This document shows, in pieces, positions 26,451 to 39,548 of a stretch of DNA of 64,000 nucleotides. Numbering within the stretch: the stretch's first letter is position 1; each line of letters starts with the position of its first letter. Made by a program: the position numbers and the translations under genes. The notes beneath the pieces were generated by a model. The model was given only the letters and a program-made list of their open reading frames with translations. It was not told the DNA's origin and did no database searches. The DNA comes from Cinnamomum chago (lineage: Eukaryota > Streptophyta > Magnoliopsida > Laurales > Lauraceae), in assembly GCA_038049695.1 (NCBI GenBank), contig CP142453.1, positions 14,217,001-14,281,000 of the forward strand. Reading direction: 5' to 3'.

Positions 26451-28191
26451 ATCCTATGTTTGCTCCTTGGAGCAAAACCTTTATAATGCTACCAAACAAG
26501 TTCCGTACAATATATTTTTAGTAGATGAATTTTATATAACGGTGCTAAACAAGTTCTGCAGAGTATAAACTCGGTACAACCTGATCTCAATACAATTTAA
26601 TCCGAGCACAAAGTTGAAAACAACACGAGAACGATGATAAACATGCCCTAATAAATTGTTTTCTATCATGTTGACTTTTTCTTGATAGAGAGTACTAAGG
26701 AAGGAAGGCGTAAGAATGTTCAATAAGCCAGAATTCTCTAGTCGCACGAATAATTCCATTGTTTTCTCTGTTTTTAGTCTTTGAATAGATTCTTTAGATC
26801 TTGTGAGATCTTGTGAGTGGCCTTTGATAGTGTGAACTGTGAATGCTTTAATTGGAGATGAATTTGTCACCGCAAGCAACAACCACTTCCGATCAAGAAT
26901 TTATTGGGAGACCATTTCTTTTAACCATTTTCAAACCTAACGTTCCCTTTTATCCGTCTGGGCTCGAGACAGCGGAAATTTCAACAAATAAGAGAGTTCC
27001 TTTCCCTGTCAAGCCTACCTTCTTTTAATGCCGTCTTTCGAACATTTGTATTCAGGTCTTTTAGGAAAGAGATTTTTTATTTTTTTTTACTTTGTGGTAA
27101 ATCCATATTTGATAGTTATAAATTTTTGAGAATTTGGACGAATGAAAATCTTCATTTATTGGGATTTTCAGATCCGATCACCTCCTATAAGATTTGAAAA
27201 TCATCGTTTAAGTGGATTTACACACTAGACCTTATTTTTCTCAGCTATATGCAGCAATACACACCAATATCAATGTGAAATCATTAACTATATAAATCCC
27301 CAGTGAAGAATCCTTGTTTGAGTGATAATGGAGAATCATTATATCTATGGATTCCTCACTTGTTAACAAACATGTGACTGTGCTGATTTTATCAAGTCAA
27401 TCCTACCATCCCTGAATTTCCTTGACAATGACTTTATTTGGTAGTGGCATAATATGTGGGCTTGTTCCACATGTCTTGTATTCAACACCGCCACAATTTA
27501 CTTGGTGTGCATTTGCATGGGCTAGGTCTAGTCTTATCGGGTCAAAGACTTTGGAATAACATGTCCTCGGGGAAAAAAAAAACTAAGCTTGTAAAAGAAA
27601 AATGTTTATTTATTTATTATCTAACATCCAATTCTAACAGTGGGGCAACTATTTCTTTACCATGAGATGCTCTTCTGAAATGGAAAGTTCGTCTATTTCA
27701 AAGGTAAGCTCAACAATGTGGATGTAAACAGATCGATTCTATGTTGGAATCATGCTGGACCTGGAACCAAAACCTTTTTTAGATGACAGTTCTAATTCTA
27801 AGTGGTTCCATACCTAATCTTGATAAGAGGATTCCCGTCCGGTTTTGATTTCTTTTTCAAATTTTTTTTTTTTTTTTTTGTGAAATAAGGATATCATTCA
27901 GCTTACAACTCTTCATGAAAAAATGACCCACCAAAGTTGATACTGATCTACAATTTACAACATTAAAGATTTCTATGTTCGGTTTCAAGTCTATGGGTTA
28001 GAATCCATATGGATTCATCCAGGGCTGGAACCATTTATCAATCAAAATATAAATTGGATTATAAATGTAGAATTGTCTAGAACCACCAGATAATTGAAAA
28101 AATATGGGAAGAAATTCGATCCGGAATTGTAGTTCGAATGATTAAGAATTTATGTAGAGCGTGTGAGTTGGCATGTGATGTGTAAAGTAAA
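26451..28191. other. Intergenic, no gene recognised
   Basis: Short unsupported frames only. Simple T-rich tracts near 27065 and 27860-27880. Confidence 0.45.
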
Positions 28192-28200
28192 TAATAATAA

Positions 28201-28709
28201 GGGGAAATTTCAAAAAAGGCCTTAAATTTTTACTTTATTTTAAAAAAAAATGACTTAAGTTTCAAAACTTTCTAACGAGTCACTAAGTTTTATATGAAGT
28301 TTTCAATTGAGGACATCCTCCCATTTAAAGCTATTTCTCGATAACTTTTTCCCCAATTTCTTTTAAATAACCAAAGTACCATTCATTGAAAATAAAACTT
28401 TCATTCACTTCCTTTACAATCTACATTCTCCTCATTTCCTTTGCCGAGTCCTCACGGTGATCAATGACAACCAATGTTCTTATAATGATCAGCTGCATGT
28501 AGTGGCTGCTAAAATTATATCTTGGCTTTAAATGAATGATAATTTGGGTATTTTAAAAATATTAAGTGAGAAATTCGTCATAAAATATAATTAAATAGCT
28601 GGATATCCTTAATTGAAAACTTAAAAACTAATTTTAAAATTTTCAAAATTTATGTCCTTTTTGAAATAAGATAAAAGCTTACAGCCTTATTTAAGAATTT
28701 TCCTAAAAG
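28201..28709. mobile_element. MITE with long terminal inverted repeats (copy 1)
   Basis: The 509-bp element is bounded by TAATAATAA on both sides (28192-28200 and 28710-28718), a 9-bp duplication like that of Mutator-type elements. Its ends are inverted relative to each other over roughly 80 bp: the left end has the AAGGCCTTAAATTTTTACTTTATTT segment, and the complement of the right end has AAGGCTGTAAGCTTTTATCTTATTT. No coding capacity. A second diverged copy lies at 35174-35675. Confidence 0.8.
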
Positions 28710-29244
28710 TAATAATAAACTAGGTCAAGGTCAAGAACCACGTGCTCCTCTTGGTTTAAAATAAACACATCAAATTACAGGTTTTAAACCGGAAAGTGAA
28801 AATGTTCCAAAAAACCACTCATTTGGAAATGATTATGTTGAAAAGTAGACTGCCGTACCCGGGCGTTACACACAAGAATCTTTGACTTTGTGTTTTAATA
28901 GGAAAGGCCCACTTGCTTCCATTTTAAGATTTGTAAGGTGCATATGAGGCTCATTCAGGATTTATCTCACAAATATCAAGGACTGAGAAAGAGACGTCCG
29001 ACCTATCAAGTTAAGTTTTGCTCCGACTTTGAGGAGGTATATTGTAGGATGGTACAATGACCGTAGGGATGATTATAAATCTCACAGTAACCCCGAACAA
29101 ACTAAAAAAATCATATTTACAGAAGAGGTGTTCGATGCGTAGCAGATCACAGGTGTTCAATTCGTTGGATATCGCAGCAGAGGATCTCCTAAACATGTAC
29201 GATATCCCATAATCAGAAGTGGAAAGACTTCAATTGTCCTCTTT

Positions 29245-29625
29245 TTTCTTTTTTTTATTCACTGTGGGACCACCAAACCACCATCCAAATTGTTTGATAA
29301 TTATATGAATGTAAGAACTAATATCACACCAAATTTGAACCTTTATTCTATCACGGTCATCAAGTAACTTACAAAAAAAAAAAGTGGCTTATAATTTACA
29401 AAACAACGTTACCTTCTTGCAATTTTTTTTATAACCGCGATAGATCAAATTTCTTATAAGTCATGTTGTTTTACAAATTATAAGAACAAATTATAAGCCA
29501 CTTTTTTTTTTTTTTTTTTACAAGTTTTTTGATAACCGTGATAGATGAACGGTTCAAATTTAGTACAATAGTAGTTTTTAAACTCATACAGCTATCCAAT
29601 GGTTTGGTGGTCCTACAGTAAAGGA
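29245..29625. mobile_element. Near-palindromic MITE / long inverted repeat
   Basis: Two arms of about 170-180 bp face each other around 29435. The left arm has GTGGGACCACCAAACCA, AAATTTGAACC, CTATCACGGT(C/T)ATCAA and GTGGCTTATAATTTAC. The same segments appear inverted in the right arm, in reverse order, ending GGTGGTCCTACAG near 29616. The transcript would fold into one long hairpin. Confidence 0.78.
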
Positions 29626-30890
29626 AAAAAAATACACGGACTATTCAAGTGATTGTGAGATATCTTACGGATCGAACAACTCTGCGGTAAATATGTATTT
29701 TTTGGATGTTCTGGAGTTATTGTCATATTTATGATTGTTCGTACGGTAATTGTCCATTGTAGGAGAGATTACCTGCAATAGCACAATAATTTACAAATAA
29801 GTGTTCATCAGCTTTTTTTTTTTTTTTCATATTAAACTCATCACCATCATCATCATCAAAAGTTACTGCAACTTATCTGACCAATTTTTACCATGAGCCC
29901 TAAACCTGAGATTACACTAGATAAGTTGAATGCTGGCATAAAATCTTATTACAATCTAAAAATATGAATTCTAAGATTTTACTATTCAATTACAAACTAA
30001 TATCTAATTCAAATGCAGGCCACTCATTTAAATTTTTTTTTTACTAAATTGGATAATCTGCCGGCGAAGAGATCCAAAAGGTTATCGCAATTCGCAATTT
30101 AGATTAATGGAGTAAGAATGAGATACCACACAAATCTAAAAAAATATCATGGATTGGATCTTTTTCAACATATAAAAATATATATAAAAAGAATACAGAA
30201 AGAACCTGTCCTGTTTATATGGTAATTTTAGAGTCCTATGAGACTAAATGACCAAAAAAAAGAAAAAAAAGAAGAAGAAAATGAAGAAAGAAGAAAGACA
30301 AAAAAGCACCCAAAAAATCCCTTCCATCTATACAGTGATTTTGGGACCTCATAAGTAGTATGGGTCTTGTGGGGCTTTTATTAGGGGCCGTCTAAATCCC
30401 ACACGACTCCTTAACACTATACGCAGCATACGATATTAACAAGTTTAGGTGGGCTCTTAATGAGTTTGGGTCATTAATGGGTCAAACCCGTTAACTCGTT
30501 AAGTTAACGCGCTGTGTACGAATTAAATTAGTAATCCGTTAACAACCCGCTAAATCTGTTAAATTTTTTTAATCCCCAAGTGTAGCTGGGATCAATTTAG
30601 ACTCATAAAAAAGAAATTAAAATTTATTATTTTATAGTGGGGTTTTAGGTGAGATCCACTTAAGATCCTCACTTACAATTTAGTGTGGCTTATAGATTTT
30701 TATATGGATTTTTTTTTAATTTTTAAAAAAATTTAATTACTTAAAAAGTTGGATCGTATAATCCGTTAAATTAAATTAAAAGTTCATATTCTAGTTGGAC
30801 ATTTTGACCTATTAAGTTAACGGACCGTAGGTAATTTTAACACAAATTCGACAACAGAACATAATAGGATTGACGGCCTTATCTTTTACC
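29626..30890. other. Intergenic sequence upstream of the receptor kinase gene
   Basis: No coding frame supported. The stretch 30430-30560 has repeated GTTAAC/TTAAC words (CCCGTTAACTCGTTAAGTTAACGC), an internally palindromic tract of unknown origin. Confidence 0.4.
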
Positions 30891-31100
30891 CGCAGAATCC
30901 TCTATTTAAAAATTAAAATGTTGGCTTTTACATTCTAAAATATCAACTTCAAGAGTCAAGACAAAGATAAAAGAAATACAACTATACAAGCCAAACGCTA
31001 AGCAATCTCGGTTCCCGGTTGTTTCATACCTCATCCAATTTGAAAAGTATCCTCTCTCTGTCTCTCTTCTGTACCAGTCAAAGCATTGCTGCCATGGATA
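30890..31100 (+). promoter_or_regulatory. Possible promoter and 5' UTR start of the receptor kinase gene
   Basis: A TATA-like TCTATTTAAAAATT lies at about 30901. A CT-rich leader tract (CCTCTCTCTGTCTCTCTTCTG) at about 31049-31070 is typical of plant 5' UTRs. The coding start is 1.7 kb further on, which implies a 5' UTR intron. This is inferred from base composition only. Confidence 0.3.
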
Positions 31101-32737
31101 AAAAATATAAGAAGCTAACGATGTATCTTTACCACCACTACATGAGCTATCTGTATTTGTTTAATAGCGCATCGGTCAACGGTCTTCCTTTGAAGAAAGC
31201 TGCAATCTTTCCAATCCCTTCGACTTCTAGGGTTTTTTTTTGGTACTACACAGAGAAGAAGAGAACACATAGAACTAAGTTACTTGAATTCGCTGCATTT
31301 GCTTTGATATTTAGGTATCCTGATTCCTCTTTAAACTGGATTTTGCCTATTGTTTTCGGTATCAGATGGCGAATATTACTTCACTTCGTGATTTTTACTC
31401 GTTTGATTTTTTTTTGTAGGGTTTTTTAGGGACCTGAATGAAACTTATGATTTTTCTTTGCTGCTTGTGGGAATCTTTCTCTTTAATTTGTTTGATTCTA
31501 GGGTTCTTTGAGCTCTCGAAAGCGAGATTTCATGTTTGTTTTTTGAATCAGAAGTTCATTGTTGTTGTGACTCGTTTATCTATATATCTCTCTCATCCCT
31601 CCTTGGTGAGATTCTCTTTTATTGAAGTTGTGATTGCAAATGTCCTGTGTGATTTATATGATTAAGGGGCGTTTTTAGATCTTTTGGATGACATTTCATC
31701 CTTTGTAAGTCATAGTTGCTTGTGTTCTTTGCCAAAACCAATTGCAAGTAACCAGAATAATTGGTAATTAGTGTGTTGGGCAACTGAATTCCAAGGATCC
31801 AAATTGGGCTAAGGTTTTTGAGCTCATTCAAACTTTTGTCCTTTTCCCAAAATGGAATGAAATTATGTTTGCCCTCACTCTTTGATGTGTTTTTTTTTTC
31901 TTCCCTTAATACGTCTTCCGCGTAACAGCTGTAGGAAGTTTGTCTAATTCGTGTTGGTTCTAGTAGTTTTGAGCTTTATTATTGAATTTTTGATGAAAAT
32001 GTGTTTATGTTCCCTCTATGAATTAATTTGAATTTTTCCAATGTGTTTTGTGTGGTGAGCTGATGCCTTTCGTGCGATTTCTTGCAATAAGTACACCAAG
32101 GGTTATAGTTTTACTGTTTTAGGCTCCTCCTTGATGACTGGACTAGTTCATATTTGTACAATATGGGACTTGGGGGAAGTGTGAAGGAGTCTGTTTATGT
32201 GCTTCATTTCCTTTTTTGTGGATGGTGGTTCCATGGTTTGGACTAGGTTCCATAATTGGTTAGTGCCTCAAGGACCTGTCTCTCCTCAGTCTGGACCTGA
32301 CAATCTCCAAATTAGGAAAAAAGAGAGAGCAGAAATGCGCCTTATACTCAATGTTTCATTTCCTTTTTTTGTATAGTAGCAATTGTAAAACTGTCACAAG
32401 CGGTGGACCCATTAAAGTCTGGTTACGGAAGTGATGGCTGTGTCCTATGTTTACTATTCTGGAATAACTCAGCAAATCTTTTTTTTTAATTGTAGATTTT
32501 TTTGTTTTTGTTTTTGTGTATGGTCATTGATATTTATTCATTGTATCTGTGTTATTAATTATTCATTGTTTATGTTTTGTTATTTATTCATTATGTGTCT
32601 ATGTGTTATTTATTCATTATCATTTTATTTTGTTTATTTATCCTTTTTCACTTTATGGATAGGTGAAGAGTTCTGTTTTTTAAATAAATTACAGCTTTGG
32701 ATATTGAAAGAAGGTGTATGATTTCTTGGTTTTTGAG
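31101..32737 (+). other. Probable 5' UTR intron of the receptor kinase gene
   Basis: T-rich, no supported coding frame. The initiator ATG at 32738 opens the signal-peptide frame. The upstream frames starting at 31019 and 31094 show no domain and are not joined to it. Confidence 0.35.
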
Positions 32738-35700
32738 ATGGTTGGAGCAAGTGTTTGCATTTGGGTTGCCATTCTTGTTTCTTGGTCTTGTTACTCTGCA
32801 CCACCTGTCGGAGCTCAGAAAACATATCCATCTGAAGGTAAATTTGCTCAAATTTAAGTTCTCGCCTCTTATGAAATTAAGTTCATCCTTTATGCATATC
32901 TTCACTCTTCCTCTGTAGTTTTTTTCTTTTCTTTTTCTTTTTTGGTTGGGCTATCTACTGGTCCAGGAGTGATACTTTCACTTGAGGGCCCAGGGATTGA
33001 TCCCTGGGCATGTGCGTGAGACTAAGGTGCCAACACCACTCAACCCTGGGTTTGTTGGCTTCCTCTTTAGCAATTTAACATGCTTTGCTCTGATGTTATA
33101 AATACCTGCAGTGTAACCATAGTCTTGGCTTCAATTGTTCCAACTGTGTAGCCTTGTATTTTATAAAGTCTGATTTGCTCATTAGTCATATCACCTGATC
33201 ATAACCTCTTATTGTTTACTTCCATATGTTAATGATATTTTGATTTCTGGGGATAAAAAGTGTGGTGTTGCTTCTTTAAAACAAATATTGCAGTCATCCT
33301 TTCACATAAGATTTGGGACGTTTTACTGATTTCCTTAGTTTGGAAGTTACTCCCACTGCTATTGGTATCTTTTTTGTTTTAACATAGATATACAAAGGAT
33401 CTCATCGATATGGCTCAAAAGACAAGACACAGAGACTTTTGATGCTCAAATTGAGCTGAATATCAAATACAACCAGAACAATGAGGAACCTGTTCTCTAC
33501 AGGACATTGATTGGCTGTTTTATTTACCATCCCACGACTTGACCAGATATTTCCTATGCAGATCAAGTTGTTAGCCAATTTATGCCTGACTCACTTTTAT
33601 CTTTTAACCTCAGATCTAGTTGCAAATTGCAGCGATGGCCAGTCAAAGGGTGTTTTTGTGATTGTCACATTAATAGGACTTTTAAACAATATGCAGAATC
33701 CCAGAGGTCCACTATAACTGTAAGAGAGCACAAGCGGCTTATCCGTGGAAACCCTTTAAGGCAATAACATTACGGGAAGTAATGGTAAACCGTATGGCCA
33801 TATACCATCATCATCCACTTGCATCCATTGCTTTGTGAGTTTGAGTCATAAGGCTTTTTACCGTACTTGGATTTGCCTTTTATTTTATGTCCATTTTCCA
33901 TTATATGTTTTTACTCACTTTCAGTTTTGTCCTCATCACTAGCCTAATGCAAATACGAGTTCAAGTTCTGTTGAAAGTTTTTCTCATTGAGTTTCTATCA
34001 TCTACGAGAAGTTATTTTCATGGGATTTTATTTCTATCTTTAGGATTCATAGTTTTCAATTTCGTTTTGTTCTAGCCAGCGTTCATTGAAATGTTTCAGA
34101 ATTGGCCTGTGGTAGAATGGTATACCCCCCCCCCCCCCGAAAATAGTCAATTGTAGAGTGTAGTTTAGTTTAAATGATGTTATCATGTAAGTATGCACTC
34201 TTATTTTTTTAGCATTTTACTTCTTTTTTTTTTCAACCTTAGGACCTTAGGTGCTCTTATAGTTTTTTTTTATAATAATTTTCACGCTTCTTATTCGAAA
34301 TGGAATACTAATATTGATTTGAACGCCGGAACGTTCCACTACAGGGCCAAAGTGGAACGGAGACCGGAGTGGGATCGACTACTATGATAGGATTTACTTA
34401 TCATGAAATTCTACTGATTGATTGTCTTAATTTGCAGTCACCACATTGCAAGTTATCAAGGAAAGTTTGATTGATCCTTCTAATCATCTTAGAGATTGGG
34501 GAAAGGGAGATCCATGCACATCAAATTGGACAGGGCTTATATGCAGAGGGACACCTGGTGATCCATACTTGCACGTTGAAGAGCTGTATGTGTTTCATAC
34601 TTGTTAACACTACCATTTTACTCATTTATTTCATTTGCTTCTTTTCATACATCTTGCACAATCTTACCATGCGACACCTCGTGGGGTCCACTGTATGATC
34701 AATCCAAATGGACCATCTTTACACTGACCCAAGTGGACTGGACTGGACCGTTGCATCTAGCGTGATTTTTTTTAATTTAAAACCGTTAAACTTGTGGGCC
34801 ACAGATCAAGGGGTTAGGAGCACTGGATTGACTTGAAATTTCATATTTGGGGTGGTCCCACCTTGATCTTTCGATCCCCACCTCTCCCATGATCTGTGGG
34901 GCCCCAGGTGGGCCCAGTCGTTGTCTTGCACTTGCACATGAGTCTCATAGCATTTCCCTTTATTTTATTTTGCTGCAGTTAAACTAATAGACTTTTATAG
35001 ATGTTTGTTTTACTACTGTTACTTGCACAATGATAATATGCTAGTGTTGTTGCCTCTTTGATTGAACTGGTGGGCAGAACAAGATAAGCATTATTCAAAT
35101 ACAAGAGAAGTTTCGAGAGGAAGAGGGGCCTGAGTTTCTGTATGTCTAGAGAGATGCAGAGACATATATGGGAGGAAAATTTTCAAATAAGGCCTTAGGT
35201 TTTTACCTTATTTCAAAAAAGGACGCAAGTTTTAAAACATTTCAAATTAGTTTGTAAGTTTTTCAGGAAGTTCTCAATTGAGGACATCGTCCATTTAAAG
35301 CTATTTTTGGCAACCTTTTCCTGCACTTTTTTTATACTACCCAAATCACACTTCATTGAAATAAAATCATCATTCACTTCCTCTATATTTTCCTTCTTTT
35401 CTTCATTGGCATCCTCACGGTGATTGGGAACAACCGGTGTCCCCCCGATGATCGGTTGCATGTAGTGGCTAGCGGAATCATATCATAACTTTAAATGAAC
35501 GGTAATTTGGGTATTTTAAAAAATAGGGAAAAGTTGCCAGAAAATGCCTTTAAATGATTGGATGTCCTTAATTGAAAACTTACTGAAAAACTTAGGGACT
35601 AATTTGAAAAGTTTTGAAACCCGCGTCCTTTTTTGAAATAAGGCAAAAACTTAATGCTTAATTTGAAATTCCCTATTTAGAATTAGTGTTCATACAAATA

Positions 35701-38700
35701 TGTCTGTATCTTTCCTTTCATGATACAGCTATGCATGAGTAGAAACAAGAAACATATATTATATGCAGCTGTACATTTGTCATTGTGCAGTGCGAGTGTA
35801 AGTGAAAGACAGGTTTGATGGATTGCAAGTGTACGTGAAAAAAGTCCTTTTCTCCTTCACACCCTGCTTAAACTTAGTGTCAAGTCAAAAAACAGTGAGT
35901 GCTTGCTTAATAAGTAACAATATCAGGACACTATGAGGCTTCTTGAGAAGAAATCACAAGTCGAGTTTATGGAACCCCTAACTTTCTGCAATATTTATGG
36001 CAGTTTCCTTCTCATCACAGTAGAGGTGTAGCCGTGTAGGATCAATGACAGTAAGTCAAACAGCCTTTGAGATTTTATGTTCCATGGCCTGATGTTCTTC
36101 GTTAGCAGTGAAACTGAGGATATGCTTTTCAATGCAATAAGAGCCATGGTGCCTGCTAGATTCAGGTTTAGGTTTCTAGTAGTAGAAGAGGGAAAATGTA
36201 GAAAGAGAGATAATGATTGTAGGTTGTGCACAAACTCAAAAGTGAGTTGTGTGCAACGCCTTTATATGTATACATGCATGCATATATATATATATATATA
36301 TATATATAGTCATCTAGTGCGCGACTTGCTCATTGGATGACAATGTGGAGCCCCACCTAGGACTGGGCCCAGGGGGATCGAAAGATCTCCCTTGGTCCTT
36401 CATCTCTGCAAAGAATCACTCCACCCCTGATCCCTATCATCTCCATCTGGGCCCCACAAGTTTAATGGTGTACAGTCCATTCAGATGGGTGTGCAGTCGA
36501 TCCAATGGTGTACAATACATCAAATGGGTGCAAAGGTGGGCCCCATGTGAAATTCAGGGTGGGTGCGTGTGCGTGTGGTCCATCAGGTGGGCCCCACCCC
36601 AGGTGCGCAACTTCCGCACCGGGTGCACTGGATAACCAGTGTAATATATATATATATATGGGGAGTGCTCAGCAACAATGCTTTACTAATATAAGAGTTC
36701 AATGCTTTACTAATATAAGAGTTCCTTTATGAGCCGAAAAATATATATATATATATATATATGGGGAGTGCTACACAATGCCCAAGAGTTTTTTAGGAGA
36801 AAATGCCCTCCTAGTTGGGTCCACTGGGATGCATGGTGATCATGGAAGTCCATTGGATGGAAAGATTCATATGAGGCCTATCTATATGCAAAATCTCGAG
36901 TCCTTAAGATCCTCCTAACCTTTTGATCCATGGCTCTAAAATCTAATGGTTTAGACTTAGAGGCATCATTTATTAGGATTTCAATCCAATGGTAATAAAA
37001 AGTTGGATGAGTGTTAAACTCGGACTTGTGACTATTCATATGGGGGGGGGGGGGGGGGGGGGGGTTAGTACGTGTGAAAAGACTATATTGACTCAACGAG
37101 GGCCCCATGACAAAAAAAAAGAGGAGCAGAAAAAGGGGAATTTTTTAGAATTTCCATATATATATATTGTCAATATAACATTATGACACAATCACACGTG
37201 TAAAAAGAACAACTGCCTGAATAATACTGCTACAGCAGTACACAGGGACTGCGCACTCCTATCTAGAGGTTTACAAGGAATACTAGTGTAATCAATCCAC
37301 ACTAGGGTTAGATCTCAATGCACCACTGCCCCCATACACATGGATTTAATGGAGAAAACTAATAGGTGAGTCTAACAAGAGAAGAATGTTGTCTTCTTGA
37401 GACCCTTGACTGTTTCATATACTGTAGCAATATGAAGTCTGAACTGCACTGTTTACCATGCACTTGTACATATGATGCATGGAACCCTCATAAAAACCCT
37501 AGAAAACTTGCTAAACAAATCTCCTACTACAAATAGAATTCTCCACTACTAATTTTCTCTTAAAAATACTGCAATTACTGAATGAAAAATAAAGAACAAG
37601 ACCCAATTCCAGATCTGGACATCCCAGACACACCTGCCGAGGGCCTCACATGGGCCGTGCTTCCACAAAAAAGACCCGATGATTTTGAAGTACTCCTTCA
37701 GGCGACTCTATTCATATGCGTTTTGATAGGTTGGACTTGGGTTGGCCCATCAACCAACTCTTCAAAAATCAGCACATGTTCTGTGTTTTTTAAGAGACTG
37801 CATGTTCTGAAATTTCAAAATAGTTACTGTTTTCTCTTTCATTTCCAAACCAGCCCCTGTCTTCACTTTTTACTTAAAATCTTAGACTGTTTGGAACTTG
37901 GATCCTTGTCAATTCTTGATAAACACCTGCGGTGATAAACACCTGCGGGCCTTCTAGCGATGCTCAATCTGCTTCATGCAGCTATCTCAACTTCAAATTT
38001 GTGATGAAAAATCCATTCCACATCACATTATGCAAAAATCACATATAAAATTCCAATTGCATCCACAATCATGTCATAAATGCAATCCTTATAAAACAGA
38101 AACTAATTAAACTGACTACACTTTTGAGATGAACACAAAGGAGAATGTCCTTTCATTCAAGAATTTCAGTTAACCCCTGCCCCGCCCCGTGCGGGCCCAA
38201 AAAAAGAAAGAAAAACCTTTCATTCTGTTCACATCAATCTTTATGTTTCTCAACTAGGCAAAATTTATAACACGGTGTTTATGTGAAAATCATTAGTGAA
38301 GATCAGAAATGCCCAAATCATCCTAAGATTTCCAGAATATCACAGAAGGTAACTTTTAGACAGGACTCTAAACATTTTACACATGGGTGTGTGCTGAAAT
38401 GTGACCAAATGTCTTGTGTAATTGATCGAACACCAGAGAACTTATTGGATCGATTGGAAATGTTATAAGCTTCTATCTCTTATATTGTTCCATCTCTTTG
38501 TAATGCCCTTTAGGCCTTTACCATTTGTCAACATCCAAAGCAAACCTATTGTTTCTTTCTATCTAGACTTTGCATATCAGAATGTAGAGATATCCATTTT
38601 AATGTTTGGAATGGAGTTTTTTTTAGCATACCGCTTTGTTTAGTTTGATTGTGATATTTCACATAATCATATCATTGGATGGTGCCATTCCAGAATCCGG

Positions 38701-39507
38701 TTGATACTCCTATATGAAAAGCTTAAGAAATTAATATTTGTTGGATCAATCCTTTGCAATAAATTCATAACATCAGTGCAAATTGCAACCTTTTCTCACT
38801 TCGATGCTTAATAGTTTTGGTTATGATGATCTTTCTAGCAATGACTCACCAATGTAACTGTAGAATATGTAATTAAATTGTTTCTTTGTCATATGATTTA
38901 TGGTTTCAATTGTGTAGGCACTTGTTCCATATGAACCTCTCAGGAGGTTTACCGCCTGTGCTGGATCAACTCTCTTATCTGAAGATATTGTGAGTTACTA
39001 AATCTTCTAAATGCAGGATCAAGAAAAAAAGCTAATAATTGGAAACTTACAACTGAAGTCTAATTTATCTGAATGTTGTCATGGTTTCACGGGCCTCTAG
39101 CAATCTGACCCCCCCTTCCCTTTTTGTCCTGTTGTTTTGGAAGGAACTTTATGTGGAACAAGATGAGTGGACATATACCAAACGAGATAGGAAACATGAC
39201 TGCTTTGGAACTCTTGTAAGTTGAATTGCATTATTTTGTATTTGCTTTTTCTTTGTACAGGCTACTGGCATTGAAAATTAGGCTATAGGCAGCATGGTTT
39301 TAAAAAGGTCTGTTGCCTGTTTTTGGTGGAAATGGTTGGAATTGAAATGGCAGCCATGCAAAATTGATAGTTATCTTACTGTTAATCACCCATGGATATT
39401 AGCACTAGCAATCCATTCTAAGGGTTTAATATTATTAATTCTGAGTCCCATAAGTTATTGGTTGATTTGATGGGAACCCCACCGCCCCCAACCCACAACC
39501 AACACCA

Positions 39508-39548
<41 letters not shown>

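Larger units (their letters stand above)
34586..38917 (+). other. Receptor kinase intron 2 (4.3 kb)
   Basis: Noncoding. It contains a MITE (35174-35675), AT microsatellites at 36282-36308, 36643-36659 and 36740-36762, and a G homopolymer. The segment 34660-34930 is rich in GTGGGGTCCAC/GGGCCCCAGGTGGGCCC words, and a similar GGGCCCCA-rich stretch lies at 36360-36600. Neither could be assigned to a family. Confidence 0.6.

Noticed and set aside
31019-31429. 136-codon plus-strand frame before the receptor gene
   Set aside because: No domain, hydrophobic low-complexity sequence in the probable 5' UTR region; the signal-peptide frame at 32738 joins correctly to the LRR N-cap and this one does not.
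35940-36240. Minus-strand frame with [13 protein letters not shown], slightly like the copia RNase H segment
   Set aside because: Only about a dozen residues resemble the motif, there is a stop soon after, and no neighbouring RT or RNase H sequence could be read.
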